Notes: generated by a model not told the origin, from the letters alone. A stretch of 64,000 nucleotides of DNA from Flavipsychrobacter sp. (GCA_016786615.1 JAEUVX010000002.1:248001-312000), one strand, 5' to 3'. Positions 17,727 through 26,948 are shown, numbered from the stretch's first letter. Translations and numbers: made by a program.

Positions 17727-19196
17727 CTATTGTTGCTCTTCTATTTCAGCTTTCAACAACGCCTTCTTTTCCTTCAAGAACCTAACTGTGGCATCTCTGT
17801 GCTGTATAGTGGCTAATATTGAAAAATCTCCTGAAACAGCCGCTTTGCCAAGCGTTTTGTCAAAATCTCCGGTCATTTCTGCTTCTCGCTGTTCTAACAA
17901 GTCGTAAACACGTTGCAACACATTTACCGTTTCAGGGTTTATATTATTATCCGCAACCTCTATTGGCTGTAATGACGACAACTTCCATGAATAACCATTA
18001 TCAGTCTTTTCAGAAGCGTGGTTGGTAATAACAAACTGTTCTTCGCCACCAAGTTCAAAAACAACCGGCATGATAAACTCTACAGCTACTTTCTTACCAT
18101 CTTTTTCAGCCGGCTTCCACCATGGCATTTTTCTTAAAACATCTATCGTCGCCAGCGACAATAATGTATCAGGTGATTTAATAATATCCCTATACACAAC
18201 CTTACCCTCTTCATTCACAATAAACTTTACCATTACTTTACCCTCAATACCCTTATCCATAGCCTCTTTAGGATATACAAGATTTTCTGTCATAAACTTT
18301 ACATAATCCCCATTAAACTCAGCCATCTTATCTACTTCCTGCGCTTTCATTACCTCCCATTTCTTTGCTTTACAACTTTGTAATGCAACAACATTAAACA
18401 CAACAGCACCTGTAGCAAGAATTGCCGCAGCACCAAATACAATAGCCATAGGGCTTTTTCTTTTTTTCAACATAGCGATTCTTCTTTTTAAAGGGTGAAT
18501 ATTAAAGGAATGTGTCAGCGGCAGTGTACAAGTATCAAATACATTACTCAGCAGCAGCTCGCTGTACTGCTGCCTATCCATACCCACAGCAGCATCTGCC
18601 TGAAACTCATGTATCTGCTTCAATTCTTTATTGATGGCATGCAAAAACAGATTGGGCCAAAAGAGGCATTGCAGTATCTGCATCAGCACCACATCGGTGC
18701 TATGCTTCATATACACGTGTGCAGCCTCGTGCTGTATAATGGTTTCATTAATAGTTTCATCGGGCAGGAAGATGTATCTGCCCCAGCTACCAGGTCCGTA
18801 GCTTGTATTCAGCAGTATCGTATATCTTTCTTCCTGCACACGTGTACTGCGCTTTATCACCTGATGCAGGCGTATACGTTTATATATAAACAAGGCAAAC
18901 AGTACAATGGCTACAGAAGCATATGCAATTAACCCCCAGTTGACCGTCTGCGTCATCACTTGTTTTTCATAGCCACCTGTTGCTACTATTTCGGGCAGGC
19001 GCATGTTTATGGCACGGTTCTGTTCAAAATAATTGGTCAGTGCAGATAGCTTTAGGAAAGGCATTACTATAGGTAACAATACAGCGCCCAGCAGATATGC
19101 CCTGTTGAATGCATGTATAGGTTTGTTGCGTAGCAACAATGCATATACCAGATAAAGTATGCCTGTATATGCTACTACTTGAATGAGGTACATCAT
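17727..19196 (-). CDS. M56 (BlaR1-like) membrane metallopeptidase with TonB C-terminal domain
   Basis: A 489-residue membrane protein. N-terminal hydrophobic helices (about residues 1-25, 32-50 and 88-108) are followed by the zinc motif HEAAH at about residues 155-159, with a downstream Glu in HEFQADAAVG: the M56/BlaR1 peptidase domain. A further helix near residues 250-268 leads to a TonB-type C-terminal domain (VKFIVNEEGKVVYRDIIK, MPWWKPAEKDGKKVAVEF). There is no beta-lactam sensor domain. It starts 5 bases after the BlaI-type repressor, as in BlaR/BlaI pairs where the peptidase triggers loss of the repressor. The signal it senses is unknown. Confidence 0.9.
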   Translation of the reverse strand: MMYLIQVVAYTGILYLVYALLLRNKPIHAFNRAYLLGAVLLPIVMPFLKLSALTNYFEQNRAINMRLPEIVATGGYEKQVMTQTVNWGLIAYASVAIVLFALFIYKRIRLHQVIKRSTRVQEERYTILLNTSYGPGSWGRYIFLPDETINETIIQHEAAHVYMKHSTDVVLMQILQCLFWPNLFLHAINKELKQIHEFQADAAVGMDRQQYSELLLSNVFDTCTLPLTHSFNIHPLKRRIAMLKKRKSPMAIVFGAAAILATGAVVFNVVALQSCKAKKWEVMKAQEVDKMAEFNGDYVKFMTENLVYPKEAMDKGIEGKVMVKFIVNEEGKVVYRDIIKSPDTLLSLATIDVLRKMPWWKPAEKDGKKVAVEFIMPVVFELGGEEQFVITNHASEKTDNGYSWKLSSLQPIEVADNNINPETVNVLQRVYDLLEQREAEMTGDFDKTLGKAAVSGDFSILATIQHRDATVRFLKEKKALLKAEIEEQQ

Positions 19197-19201
19197 AGCG
19201 T

Positions 19202-19582
19202 TTATTTTTTATCGGGTGATTCTTTCAGTTCTTTAAGAATAGATTCCAGGTCTTGAACGGTAATATCTTTTTCCTGTGCAAAGAATGATAACATGCCTGC
19301 AAACGAACCATTGAAGTATTTGCTCACAAACTGGTTCATGGTCTTTTTGCTGTATTCGTCTTTCAGTACCAGCGGATGGTAGCGGTTCGATTTACCGAAA
19401 GATTCATAACCTACAAAACCTTTATCGCATAGTATTTTGATAATGGTGCTGACAGTATTGTAATGCGGTTTCGGTTCAGGCAGCAAATCCACTATGTCTT
19501 TTACGAATGCATGCTCCAGTTGCCACAATGCCTGCATTATTTCTTCTTCTGCTTTCGTCAGTGCTTTAATTGGTGTTTTCAT
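19202..19582 (-). CDS. BlaI/MecI-family transcriptional repressor
   Basis: A 126-residue winged-helix repressor: helices from KALTKAEEEIMQALWQLE, the recognition region PHYNTVSTIIKILCDKGFVGYE, the FGKSNRYHPLV wing, and a C-terminal dimerisation helix. Family members bind dyad operators and are released when the partner M56 protein acts. I place the start at the ATG 19582; an in-frame TTG at 19591 overlaps the first operator. Three identical-format operators lie immediately upstream, so autoregulation of this repressor-M56 operon is very likely. Confidence 0.92.
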   Translation of the reverse strand: MKTPIKALTKAEEEIMQALWQLEHAFVKDIVDLLPEPKPHYNTVSTIIKILCDKGFVGYESFGKSNRYHPLVLKDEYSKKTMNQFVSKYFNGSFAGMLSFFAQEKDITVQDLESILKELKESPDKK

Positions 19583-19590
19583 ATACTTCA

Positions 19591-19644
19591 ACTAATCTTT
19601 TAGTAAATTTACTAATTAATTAGTTTAACAACTAATTTTTTAGT
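19591..19644 (-). promoter_or_regulatory. Triple operator ACTAA-N4-TTAGT upstream of blaI-type gene
   Basis: Three inverted repeats of form ACTAA-N4-TTAGT at 19591-19604, 19611-19624 and 19631-19644, spaced exactly 20 bases apart. Spacers are TCTT, TTAA and TTTT. A half site TTAGT lies at 19665-19669. They are between a possible promoter (TAATTTTA at 19645-19652, with TTG at 19674-19676, minus strand) and the repressor ATG. Confidence 0.8.
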
Positions 19645-19690
19645 TAAAATTATTTTTATCTACATTAGTATGACAAATTCAATTATTATT

Positions 19691-19718
19691 TTTAGATTTG
19701 TCTAAAATTTATTTTAGA
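19691..19718 (+). promoter_or_regulatory. Putative metal-regulator operator upstream of ZIP transporter
   Basis: Perfect dyad TTTAGA-TTTG-TCTAAA at 19691-19706 with a third half site TTTAGA at 19713-19718, just before the transporter start. The form resembles DtxR/MntR-type boxes. The regulator is not in the window. Confidence 0.45.
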
Positions 19719-19729
19719 TACTATTTATT

Positions 19730-20554
19730 TTGGAGTCGATTACACAGTTTTTCATAGAAATAGGCCCTGTATATAGCGCATTGATTGCTACAATTTTTAC
19801 ATGGCTGGTAACAGCAGCAGGCGCATCTTTAGTTTTCTTTTTTAAGAGTATGCATCGGGGTGTGCTGGATACGATGCTCGGCTTTACAGGTGGTGTAATG
19901 GTAGCGGCCAGCTTCTGGAGCTTGCTGGCACCATCTATCGAAATGTCCGAACGGTTATTCCCTACGATGAAGTGGATGCCTGCAGCTGTAGGCTTCCTCG
20001 CCGGTGCTATGTTCATCTTCGTCCTCGATAGGTTTACACCACACCTGCACATCAACTTCGGTGTGGAGGAAAGCGAAGGTGTTAAAACAAAACTGCACCG
20101 TACTACCCTGCTGATACTTGCCATTACATTACATAATATTCCTGAAGGGCTTGCTGTTGGTGTGATATTCGGAGCGGCAGCTGAAGGCATGCCGGATGCA
20201 ACGATAGCAGGTGCCATAGCATTGGCAATCGGTATCGGTATTCAAAATTTCCCGGAAGGTATTGCTGTTGCCATGCCACTGCGCAGGCACGGTGTCAGCC
20301 GTTTCAAAAGTTTTTGGTTCGGGCAGTTATCTGCAATAGTAGAACCCGTAGCCGGTGTGCTTGGTGCATTGGCAGTCATATACATCCAGCCTGTGCTGCC
20401 ATTCGCACTGGCATTTGCAGCGGGTGCTATGATATTTGTTGTGGTAGAAGAAGTAATACCCGAAACACAACGAGATAAATACACAGACCTTGCAGTACTT
20501 GGTTTTATAGGGGGCTTCGTCGTGATGATGATACTGGATGTGGCATTGGGGTAA
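19730..20554 (+). CDS. ZIP family metal transporter
   Basis: Imports divalent metals such as zinc, iron or manganese across the inner membrane. 274 residues and about eight hydrophobic segments, with the family metal motifs HNIPEGLAVG in helix IV and QNFPEGIAVAMP in helix V. A variable His-containing loop (HLHINFGVEESEG) sits between helices III and IV. The start is TTG at 19730: the protein aligns by eye with family members from this codon, and the next Met is about 40 residues in. It is divergent from the BlaI/M56 operon, and a dyad operator of its own lies upstream. Confidence 0.9.
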   Translation: MESITQFFIEIGPVYSALIATIFTWLVTAAGASLVFFFKSMHRGVLDTMLGFTGGVMVAASFWSLLAPSIEMSERLFPTMKWMPAAVGFLAGAMFIFVLDRFTPHLHINFGVEESEGVKTKLHRTTLLILAITLHNIPEGLAVGVIFGAAAEGMPDATIAGAIALAIGIGIQNFPEGIAVAMPLRRHGVSRFKSFWFGQLSAIVEPVAGVLGALAVIYIQPVLPFALAFAAGAMIFVVVEEVIPETQRDKYTDLAVLGFIGGFVVMMILDVALG

Positions 20555-20617
20555 GCATTACAACACATAGAATACTGATTCATTTTCCCGACCTTTAAAG
20601 CACTAAAAACATTATTT

Positions 20618-20989
20618 ATGTTCATGAAGTGGATTATCATCATCATGGCTGTACTAAACTTCGGCTATATGGCTTTTGACGGAGGGCGAGCCTTAGCTAC
20701 GGGCGATTATATCCGCCCTAAGTCGGGACAGTATGCCGGTCAACTTGGCCCATGGAGCAAAGCCATGCAAGCTGTGGGCATCAACCCTGAAGGCACGGGC
20801 ATGAAAATCATATTCGTTGTATGGGGCCTTGCTGGTTTATATATTACTTATGCGTTCTACCAGGGTAAGCAATGGGGCTGGAAGGGTATGCTCATCTTCA
20901 ATATAGCATCGCTATGGTATGCCATGATGGGTACCATGAGCAGCGTGATACAAATAGCTTTGCTTGTAATATCAAAAATGCTGCGATAA
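20618..20989 (+). CDS. Small integral membrane protein, unknown function
   Basis: A 123-residue protein with three to four hydrophobic segments (about residues 3-20, 62-82, 88-106 and 107-120) joined by a loop GRALATGDYIRPKSGQYAGQ. I recognise no catalytic motif. It lies between the ZIP transporter (63 bases upstream) and glyA, on the same strand; glyA has its own promoter element, so this gene may be read with the transporter. Confidence 0.7.
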   Translation: MFMKWIIIIMAVLNFGYMAFDGGRALATGDYIRPKSGQYAGQLGPWSKAMQAVGINPEGTGMKIIFVVWGLAGLYITYAFYQGKQWGWKGMLIFNIASLWYAMMGTMSSVIQIALLVISKMLR

Positions 20990-21004
20990 GCATCAGCAGA
21001 TAAT

Positions 21005-21012
21005 TATCTTTG
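21005..21012 (+). promoter_or_regulatory. Promoter -7 element TATCTTTG for glyA
   Basis: TAnnTTTG match 21 bases before the glyA ATG at 21034. It shows that the alternative TTG start at 21010 cannot be used. Confidence 0.5.
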
Positions 21013-21033
21013 CAACCCAAACAAGAATTGATA

Positions 21034-22311
21034 ATGCAACGCGATACAACCATATTCGGACTGATAAATGAAGAACTGGAACGCCAACGCCGCGGTCTGG
21101 AACTGATAGCTTCTGAAAACTTCACCAGCGCCCAGGTAATGCAGGCAATGGGTAGTGTTATGACTAATAAGTATGCCGAAGGTTATCCCGGTCGTCGCTA
21201 CTATGGTGGCTGCGAAGTGGTGGATAAAAGTGAGCAACTGGCAATAGACCGTGTAAAAGAAATATTCGATGTAGAATATGTAAACGTACAGCCACACAGT
21301 GGTGCACAGGCAAATGCAGCAGTAATGCTTGCATGTCTGCAGCCGGGCGATACTATACTCGGGCTCGACTTGAGCATGGGCGGCCACCTGACGCACGGTT
21401 CTCCGGTAAACTTCTCGGGCAAGCTTTACAATGCTGTACACTACGGCGTACGCAAAGAAGATGGCTTGATAGATTATGACCATCTTGAAAAACAAGCTGT
21501 AGAACACAAACCTAAAATGATTATCTGCGGTGCATCTGCATACAGCCGCGATTGGGATTATGAACGCATCCGTGCTGTTGCCGATAAAGTTGGCGCATTG
21601 GTACTGGCAGATATATCTCACCCTGCGGGGCTGATAGCTAAGAAGCACCTTAAATCTCCTTTCGATCATTGCCATATTGTTACCACTACCACGCATAAGA
21701 CATTGCGCGGGCCACGTGGTGGCCTAATCATGGTGAAAAATGATTTCGAAAACACATGGGGCGTAAAAGGTCCGAAAGGCGAAACAAGGTTGCTGAGCCA
21801 ATTACTTGACCTTGCAGTATTCCCGGGTACACAAGGCGGACCATTGGAACACGTTATTGCTGCCAAAGCAGTTGCATTCTACGAAATACTGCAACCCGAA
21901 TTTGGTGTATATACCCAACAGGTTGTAAATAATGCACAGGCTGCTGCTGCCGCATTACTTGATAAAGGCTACAACATAGTATCAGGCGGTACAGACAACC
22001 ACCTGCTGCTGATAGACCTTCGCAATAAAAACATAAGCGGTAAGAAAGCTGAAAATACATTGGTACACGCTGATATTACTATTAATAAAAATATGGTGCC
22101 CTTTGATGATAAATCACCTTTTATCACCTCAGGTATTCGTATAGGTGTACCCGCTGTTACTACCCGCGGACTGAAAGAAGCACATATGCCGCAAATAATC
22201 AATTGGCTGGACCGTGTATTAATGGCACCAGATGACGAAAACATAATCAAAACAGTACGTGGCGAAGTGAACGAGTTTATGCAGCAATTCCCGCTGTATC
22301 CTGAATGGTAA
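21034..22311 (+). CDS. glyA: Serine hydroxymethyltransferase
   Basis: PLP enzyme interconverting serine and glycine with tetrahydrofolate, the main source of one-carbon units. 425 residues, the normal length. Visible: [13 protein letters not shown] at the N-terminus, [38 protein letters not shown], and the PLP lysine in [15 protein letters not shown] start at ATG 21034. An extended frame from a TTG at 21010 would begin inside the promoter element. A strong hairpin terminates the gene, which appears to be monocistronic. Confidence 0.97.
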   Translation: MQRDTTIFGLINEELERQRRGLELIASENFTSAQVMQAMGSVMTNKYAEGYPGRRYYGGCEVVDKSEQLAIDRVKEIFDVEYVNVQPHSGAQANAAVMLACLQPGDTILGLDLSMGGHLTHGSPVNFSGKLYNAVHYGVRKEDGLIDYDHLEKQAVEHKPKMIICGASAYSRDWDYERIRAVADKVGALVLADISHPAGLIAKKHLKSPFDHCHIVTTTTHKTLRGPRGGLIMVKNDFENTWGVKGPKGETRLLSQLLDLAVFPGTQGGPLEHVIAAKAVAFYEILQPEFGVYTQQVVNNAQAAAAALLDKGYNIVSGGTDNHLLLIDLRNKNISGKKAENTLVHADITINKNMVPFDDKSPFITSGIRIGVPAVTTRGLKEAHMPQIINWLDRVLMAPDDENIIKTVRGEVNEFMQQFPLYPEW

Positions 22312-22330
22312 TGCCTTATATATAGTATTT

Positions 22331-22373
22331 AAAAGCCGCCATTGTTTAGAATAACCTTAACATGGCGGCTTTT
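22331..22373 (+). terminator. Terminator of glyA
   Basis: Perfect 12-bp stem AAAAGCCGCCAT / ATGGCGGCTTTT with a 19-base loop, followed by CTTATTTTTG. Confidence 0.85.
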
Positions 22374-22431
22374 CTTATTTTTGTAGCTTCATGCTGATGC
22401 CTTAGGGCATACTTGCACTAATAATACATAC

Positions 22432-24669
22432 ATGAATCGTAACTATCCGTTTTTATTACTACTGCTCTTTACCTGCTCATTATCTGTTGATGCACAAACA
22501 ACACGAACAAAAAAGAAGGAAGAAAAGAAAAAAGAAAAAAGCATCTATGAAATAGATACACTGCTGCAACCAATACCACGCAACAGGCAACTATGGCACG
22601 ATAAAATAGACAAAGAACAGAACCGCGCAGATGCCTCTGATGGTGTGATGCGCAATCGCGAATTATACTACACAGACGATTCTGTTATCAACCTGAGCCT
22701 GAACACAGCTATGTTTACGGTTATAGACCAGATGCAGAAAATGGTTGAAAACCTACCTGCAAAAACGAGGGATGCTGTTGCTGATAATCAGGAAAAAATC
22801 CGATGTCTGAAGGCAATCAACGAAATGCTCTACACTTTTAATGCAGACACGAAAGCCGACCCTGTATTTTACCGCAAGGAAATATACAATATGCGCGACC
22901 TGATAATAGCACGCAATGAAGGTAAGAGCATGGATTTCGTAAAAAAGAACATCAACTTCCAGACACTGAACAATGTAAAATACCTGTTTGAACCGGGCTC
23001 TGAAGAACGCGTATTCATCTTCACAGAAATGGGCAAACAAGAACCACAAAGCATGATAAAAAGGCTGAGTGAATTTGCTAATGAAAGCTATGCAGATGAT
23101 GTCATTGCAGCTGCTGCACGTGTAGTACCTAATGAATTATTCAACTATGCCTCATCTACCAACTATGTACTGAGCAATGCCGTTAAACGCAGTAAAGACC
23201 CTTTGGTACAAACGATTGTACGTATATCGCAGGAATCAAAATCGCCATTGAAAGCGATGCCCTTCCTGAATGATGTGTACACCAAAAAGAAAACAATTGC
23301 GGAAATAGACCAGATAACTGCCAACCACGATTTATTCTACGAAAACCTCGTAAGACTGAAGCTGGAAGGTGTAACATTAGGTGGAGATACTTATACCGAC
23401 GAGTTGAAATACCGCGGATTGAAGTATGTACGGGAAATGAACGACCTGCACGAAGAAAAGGACCCGGTTCGTTTCAGGTGTATCGAAAAATTTCCGCCTG
23501 AGGTATTATACTTCATCATGGTATATGGCCAGGATGAAATCTATACAAGCAGCTTCCTCGGCACGTATAAGCGTATGCTGGAACGCATGAAGCCAATGAC
23601 AGGCGACCAACTGCTTGAAAAAGTGCATCGCGATAAGTTCCGTACGTTCATCCGTATGTGTGCAGGATATAATACACTTACTTCTTTCCTAGGCACAATG
23701 GATGCGGAGAATAAGAACAACCTGATGCGCAGCTTCATAGCCGGACTGGAACAAGGTAAAGATGACGACCTGGAAGACGCAGTAGATGTTGCAGATGCTT
23801 TTGGAAGTATTGAAGACTCATCTCTTGCAGTCTTTCTCGAGAAGCAGGTAAAAGACAATTATGAAGCATCTTATAAATACCGCAGCAAGAAAGGCGTAAT
23901 TGTATATGGCTTGCTGGCAACATTGTTTGAAGGGCTGAAAGGCATGGATAGTACCACAGCTGCATTACAGTCAGATAAACTCAACCTGCCGCCAATCAGC
24001 ATGGTGCTCAATAAAAACCTCACTACTGATTCCGGTATAGTTTATGAGCAGGTATTCTTTTATGGCGATGAAGATGGTAAAACTTCTTATACCAGCTTCC
24101 TTAGTAATTTTCCAAAAGACAAATGGAAAATTGTAACCAATAAATACTGGGCAGAGCTTACATCGTTGCAGGGCAAACCAATAGTAGTATATGCCAACCT
24201 GCCAATACCTGAACCGGGAGACGAAGAAGCACAGAAAGCATTGCGCAACTATCTGGATAGCCTGAACATACACCCTGCTGTAGTAGTGCACCGCGGGCAT
24301 AGCTACCACTTACCACTTACAATAGACCAACTGCAGCGCGAAACAAAAATTGTAATGCTTGGCTCTTGCGGCGGATACCATAATCTGGGAAAAGTATTAG
24401 ACCATTCGCCTGATGCACATATCATATCTTCAAAACAAGTAGGCTCTATGAGTGTCAACGAGCCGATTATCAAAACCATTAACGACCAGCTACTTGCAGG
24501 CGCCGATGTTGATTGGATTTCATCTTGGCGAGGGTTGAATGGTTATTTTTCTCTGAAAGGCAGGGAGAAACCAAAAGAAATGTTTGATGATTATATACCG
24601 CCGCACAAAAACCTCGGTGCAATTTTCATCAAAGCATACCGTAAAATGCTCAGCAGTTTCGACGAATAA
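22432..24669 (+). CDS. Large exported protein with possible His/Cys (caspase-fold-like) C-terminal domain
   Basis: A 745-residue protein with signal peptide MNRNYPFLLLLLFTCSLSVDA and then a Lys/Glu-rich linker. The body to about residue 560 is mostly helical and unrecognised. The last 150 residues contain two hydrophobic strands ending in candidate catalytic residues: AVVVHRGHSYH (H620, H623) and KIVMLGSCGGYHNL (C646). A beta-His-Gly...beta-Ser-Cys-Gly arrangement resembles caspase-fold cysteine peptidases (clan CD: separase, gingipain, CHAT). Peptidase activity is inferred from these motifs only. PPK2 follows after 28 bases. Confidence 0.65.
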   Translation: MNRNYPFLLLLLFTCSLSVDAQTTRTKKKEEKKKEKSIYEIDTLLQPIPRNRQLWHDKIDKEQNRADASDGVMRNRELYYTDDSVINLSLNTAMFTVIDQMQKMVENLPAKTRDAVADNQEKIRCLKAINEMLYTFNADTKADPVFYRKEIYNMRDLIIARNEGKSMDFVKKNINFQTLNNVKYLFEPGSEERVFIFTEMGKQEPQSMIKRLSEFANESYADDVIAAAARVVPNELFNYASSTNYVLSNAVKRSKDPLVQTIVRISQESKSPLKAMPFLNDVYTKKKTIAEIDQITANHDLFYENLVRLKLEGVTLGGDTYTDELKYRGLKYVREMNDLHEEKDPVRFRCIEKFPPEVLYFIMVYGQDEIYTSSFLGTYKRMLERMKPMTGDQLLEKVHRDKFRTFIRMCAGYNTLTSFLGTMDAENKNNLMRSFIAGLEQGKDDDLEDAVDVADAFGSIEDSSLAVFLEKQVKDNYEASYKYRSKKGVIVYGLLATLFEGLKGMDSTTAALQSDKLNLPPISMVLNKNLTTDSGIVYEQVFFYGDEDGKTSYTSFLSNFPKDKWKIVTNKYWAELTSLQGKPIVVYANLPIPEPGDEEAQKALRNYLDSLNIHPAVVVHRGHSYHLPLTIDQLQRETKIVMLGSCGGYHNLGKVLDHSPDAHIISSKQVGSMSVNEPIIKTINDQLLAGADVDWISSWRGLNGYFSLKGREKPKEMFDDYIPPHKNLGAIFIKAYRKMLSSFDE

Positions 24670-24697
24670 ACTTTTTTATACGCTTCAATTCATCAGT

Positions 24698-25444
24698 ATG
24701 GCAAAAATCAAACTAAATAAAACAGCAACCAAAGCTCCGAAAAACTGGGACAAGGATGCCACTAAAAAGAAATTGGCTGTCATACAAAGTGAGCTGGATG
24801 AATTGCAGAACCTGCTGTATGCAGAAGGCAAACACAGCATACTGGTAGTATTGCAAGGGATGGATGCCAGTGGTAAAGATGGTTTGATACGCGATGTATT
24901 TGGCTGTATGAATCCGCAGGGTGTGCAGGTTACATCTTTCAAAGTGCCTACGCCCGAAGAATTATCACATGATTTCCTGTGGCGGATACACGAACACGCA
25001 CCTGCAAAAGGAATGATACAAGTATTCAACCGTTCTCATTATGAAGATGTATTGGTAACACGTGTACACAGGCTGATTGATGACAAGACAGCACTGAAAC
25101 GCATGGCTGCAATCAACGACTTCGAAAAACTGCTTACAGAACATAACAATACACACATCATCAAACTATACATGCATGTGTCGCGAGAAGAGCAACTGAC
25201 AAGGCTTAAAGAACGCATGAGCATACCACAGAAAATGTGGAAGTATAATGCGAAAGACATAGAGGAATCACAACTCTGGGATACCTACATGAGCTACTAC
25301 GAAGATGTATTTAATAAGTGTAATACTCCTGAATGGAACATCATACCTGCCGACCAGAACTGGTACAAGTCTTACCTCGTAGCCAAGCTGCTGCGCGATG
25401 CAATGGTTAGTTTAAAGATGAAATATCCGGGAATGAAAAAATAG
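24698..25444 (+). CDS. Polyphosphate kinase 2 family protein
   Basis: Transfers phosphate between polyphosphate and nucleoside mono- or diphosphates. 248 residues, single-domain. Visible: Walker A region VVLQGMDASGKDGLIRDVFG, the PPK2 segment HDFLWRIHEHAP, NRSHYEDVLVTRVH (Walker B/lid region) and NWYKSYLVAKLL near the C-terminus. I start at 24698 (MAKIKLNKTA); a longer in-frame extension back to 24584 overlaps the preceding gene. The subclass, and hence AMP or ADP specificity, cannot be decided by eye. Confidence 0.92.
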   Translation: MAKIKLNKTATKAPKNWDKDATKKKLAVIQSELDELQNLLYAEGKHSILVVLQGMDASGKDGLIRDVFGCMNPQGVQVTSFKVPTPEELSHDFLWRIHEHAPAKGMIQVFNRSHYEDVLVTRVHRLIDDKTALKRMAAINDFEKLLTEHNNTHIIKLYMHVSREEQLTRLKERMSIPQKMWKYNAKDIEESQLWDTYMSYYEDVFNKCNTPEWNIIPADQNWYKSYLVAKLLRDAMVSLKMKYPGMKK

Positions 25445-25526
25445 CATATTGTCCACACATCATAGATACATAGCTACAATCTTGCTACTATATATTATAT
25501 AAGGAGCGCGGTATGATGACAGGAGT

Positions 25527-25973
25527 TTAAAACCAACCTCGACGACGAATGGAAATGTAGTAGTACACTCCAAAACGATCACCTTGTCCAAGTCTTATTT
25601 CGCATCGACCAACCCGCCACCTGTAGTAATATTCTATTTCACTTGGTGTTTTATATTTTGGAGCAATTCCCAAATATGATTCAAGATGTTGTTTTATTCT
25701 TACTACTTCTTCTTCAAGTATGTAAGTATAGATACTATAAAGCTCATACCCACTGAATAGTGTAGTCCAAAAATTAGCTATAAGCCTTAGCTTTAACCCA
25801 CCTAAAATCTGGGCATCCTCCCATACAGCATCTACCCTTTGCTCTGAGCACATTGTCACCATCGGTTTGCCATAATTACGAATAGCGTCAATTGTAACAT
25901 TCCAGGGAACTATAACATTATGGTTCTCTAGTGGCAGGCCTATAACTAATTGCTCTTGTATAGTTTTTAACAT
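25527..25973 (-). CDS. Hypothetical protein
   Basis: A 148-residue product from the start at 25973; an earlier start at 26054 would overlap the upstream hydrolase by 29 bases. It is rich in aromatic residues (Trp and Tyr), without a signal peptide or membrane helix. I recognise no family. The central part (WEDAQILGGLKLRLIANFW) and the basic C-terminus look like a compact alpha/beta protein. It is downstream of an alpha/beta hydrolase on the same strand, 52 bases away, and may be co-transcribed with it. Confidence 0.6.
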   Translation of the reverse strand: MLKTIQEQLVIGLPLENHNVIVPWNVTIDAIRNYGKPMVTMCSEQRVDAVWEDAQILGGLKLRLIANFWTTLFSGYELYSIYTYILEEEVVRIKQHLESYLGIAPKYKTPSEIEYYYRWRVGRCEIRLGQGDRFGVYYYISIRRRGWF

Positions 25974-26025
25974 GAATGTCGTATTAACATAAGATATTCT
26001 CAAAACATCCCACACCTCAAATACA

Positions 26026-26886
26026 TTATCCCACAAACTTTCTGATAGCCACATTCACAAGATGCGGCTTTTCTAATTGCAGAAAGTGGCCGCATTGCGG
26101 TATCATTTCCAGTTTTGCATCTTTTAGTTTGCGTACCCCATCTTCGGCTATGTGTTGTGTAGTTACAGGGTGTATCCATCTATTGGGTATCAGCGCATCA
26201 CGCTCGCCATACATTACCAGTGCGGGTTGTTCTATCAATTGGAGCTTGTCAAACACAGGTTCATCCAGCATTGCATTAACACATGCATCTACCATATGTC
26301 TGTAATTGCGTATAGAGTGCGAGCGCATGATGTGTATCAATTCCTCTACCATTTCATCTGCATACGCCGGATATTTAAAGAAACTGGTACGTACACTTTG
26401 CTTAAGGCTGTTCTCTTCTGTGCTGAACATATCGAGCATGGAAATAGCCGATTTATACATACCACTTTCCATCGCATTAAAGGTTTCGAAACCTGCGGGC
26501 GCACACAATACAAGCTTTATAGCAGCATCGTGAACATGCTGCAATAAATGCATCACTACCTGTCCGCCCATTGAATGACCGACAAGTACTACATTTTTCA
26601 ATCCAAGTTTTTGTATAAAATCATATACACATCCTGCAAAGAAATGTATGCTGTAATCGTGCTTACCCCTGTCAGAATATCCGTTACCGGGCAGGTCTAT
26701 TGCCACACACCTGTAGTGTTCTTTCAAGCCTTCTATCTGGTGTTGCCAGCTACGCCCATATGTTGCGAGGCCGTGTACAAATACCAATGTATATGCTCCT
26801 TTCCCTTCGTCTATATATGCCATCTTACTACCGTTGGAAAGCACTGTATGGTGTATGGCAAACTTATGATGTGCTGTGTGTATCAA
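26026..26886 (-). CDS. Alpha/beta-fold hydrolase
   Basis: A 286-residue hydrolase with the oxyanion strand LVFVHGLATYGRSW, the nucleophile elbow G-H-S105-M-G-G, a likely acid in YGERDALIP and the catalytic His in PQCGHFLQLEKP: a complete Ser-Asp-His triad. No signal peptide is visible. The start is a TTG at 26886; the next Met (26823) would cut into the N-terminal strand. The substrate is unknown. It lies downstream of the PHA synthase-like gene but beyond a terminator. Confidence 0.88.
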   Translation of the reverse strand: MIHTAHHKFAIHHTVLSNGSKMAYIDEGKGAYTLVFVHGLATYGRSWQHQIEGLKEHYRCVAIDLPGNGYSDRGKHDYSIHFFAGCVYDFIQKLGLKNVVLVGHSMGGQVVMHLLQHVHDAAIKLVLCAPAGFETFNAMESGMYKSAISMLDMFSTEENSLKQSVRTSFFKYPAYADEMVEELIHIMRSHSIRNYRHMVDACVNAMLDEPVFDKLQLIEQPALVMYGERDALIPNRWIHPVTTQHIAEDGVRKLKDAKLEMIPQCGHFLQLEKPHLVNVAIRKFVG

Positions 26887-26919
26887 TTCCGTTCTTTATT
26901 ATTCTCATTCAATATAAAA

Positions 26920-26948
26920 CAAAAGGTGCGCATCATGCACACCTTTTG
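26920..26948 (-). terminator. Terminator of phaC-like gene
   Basis: CAAAAGGTG...CACCTTTTG hairpin between the phaC-like stop at 27011 and the hydrolase gene, followed by TTTTAT on the minus strand. Confidence 0.75.

Noticed and set aside
17727-19582. Linking the BlaI/M56 pair to the beta-lactamase-fold hydrolase at 50392 as a resistance system
   Set aside because: The genes are 30 kb apart, the sensor domain for beta-lactams is missing, and no ACTAA-N4-TTAGT operator was seen before the hydrolase gene.
21010-21033. Upstream TTG start for glyA
   Set aside because: It falls inside the TATCTTTG promoter element and would add residues not found in the family.
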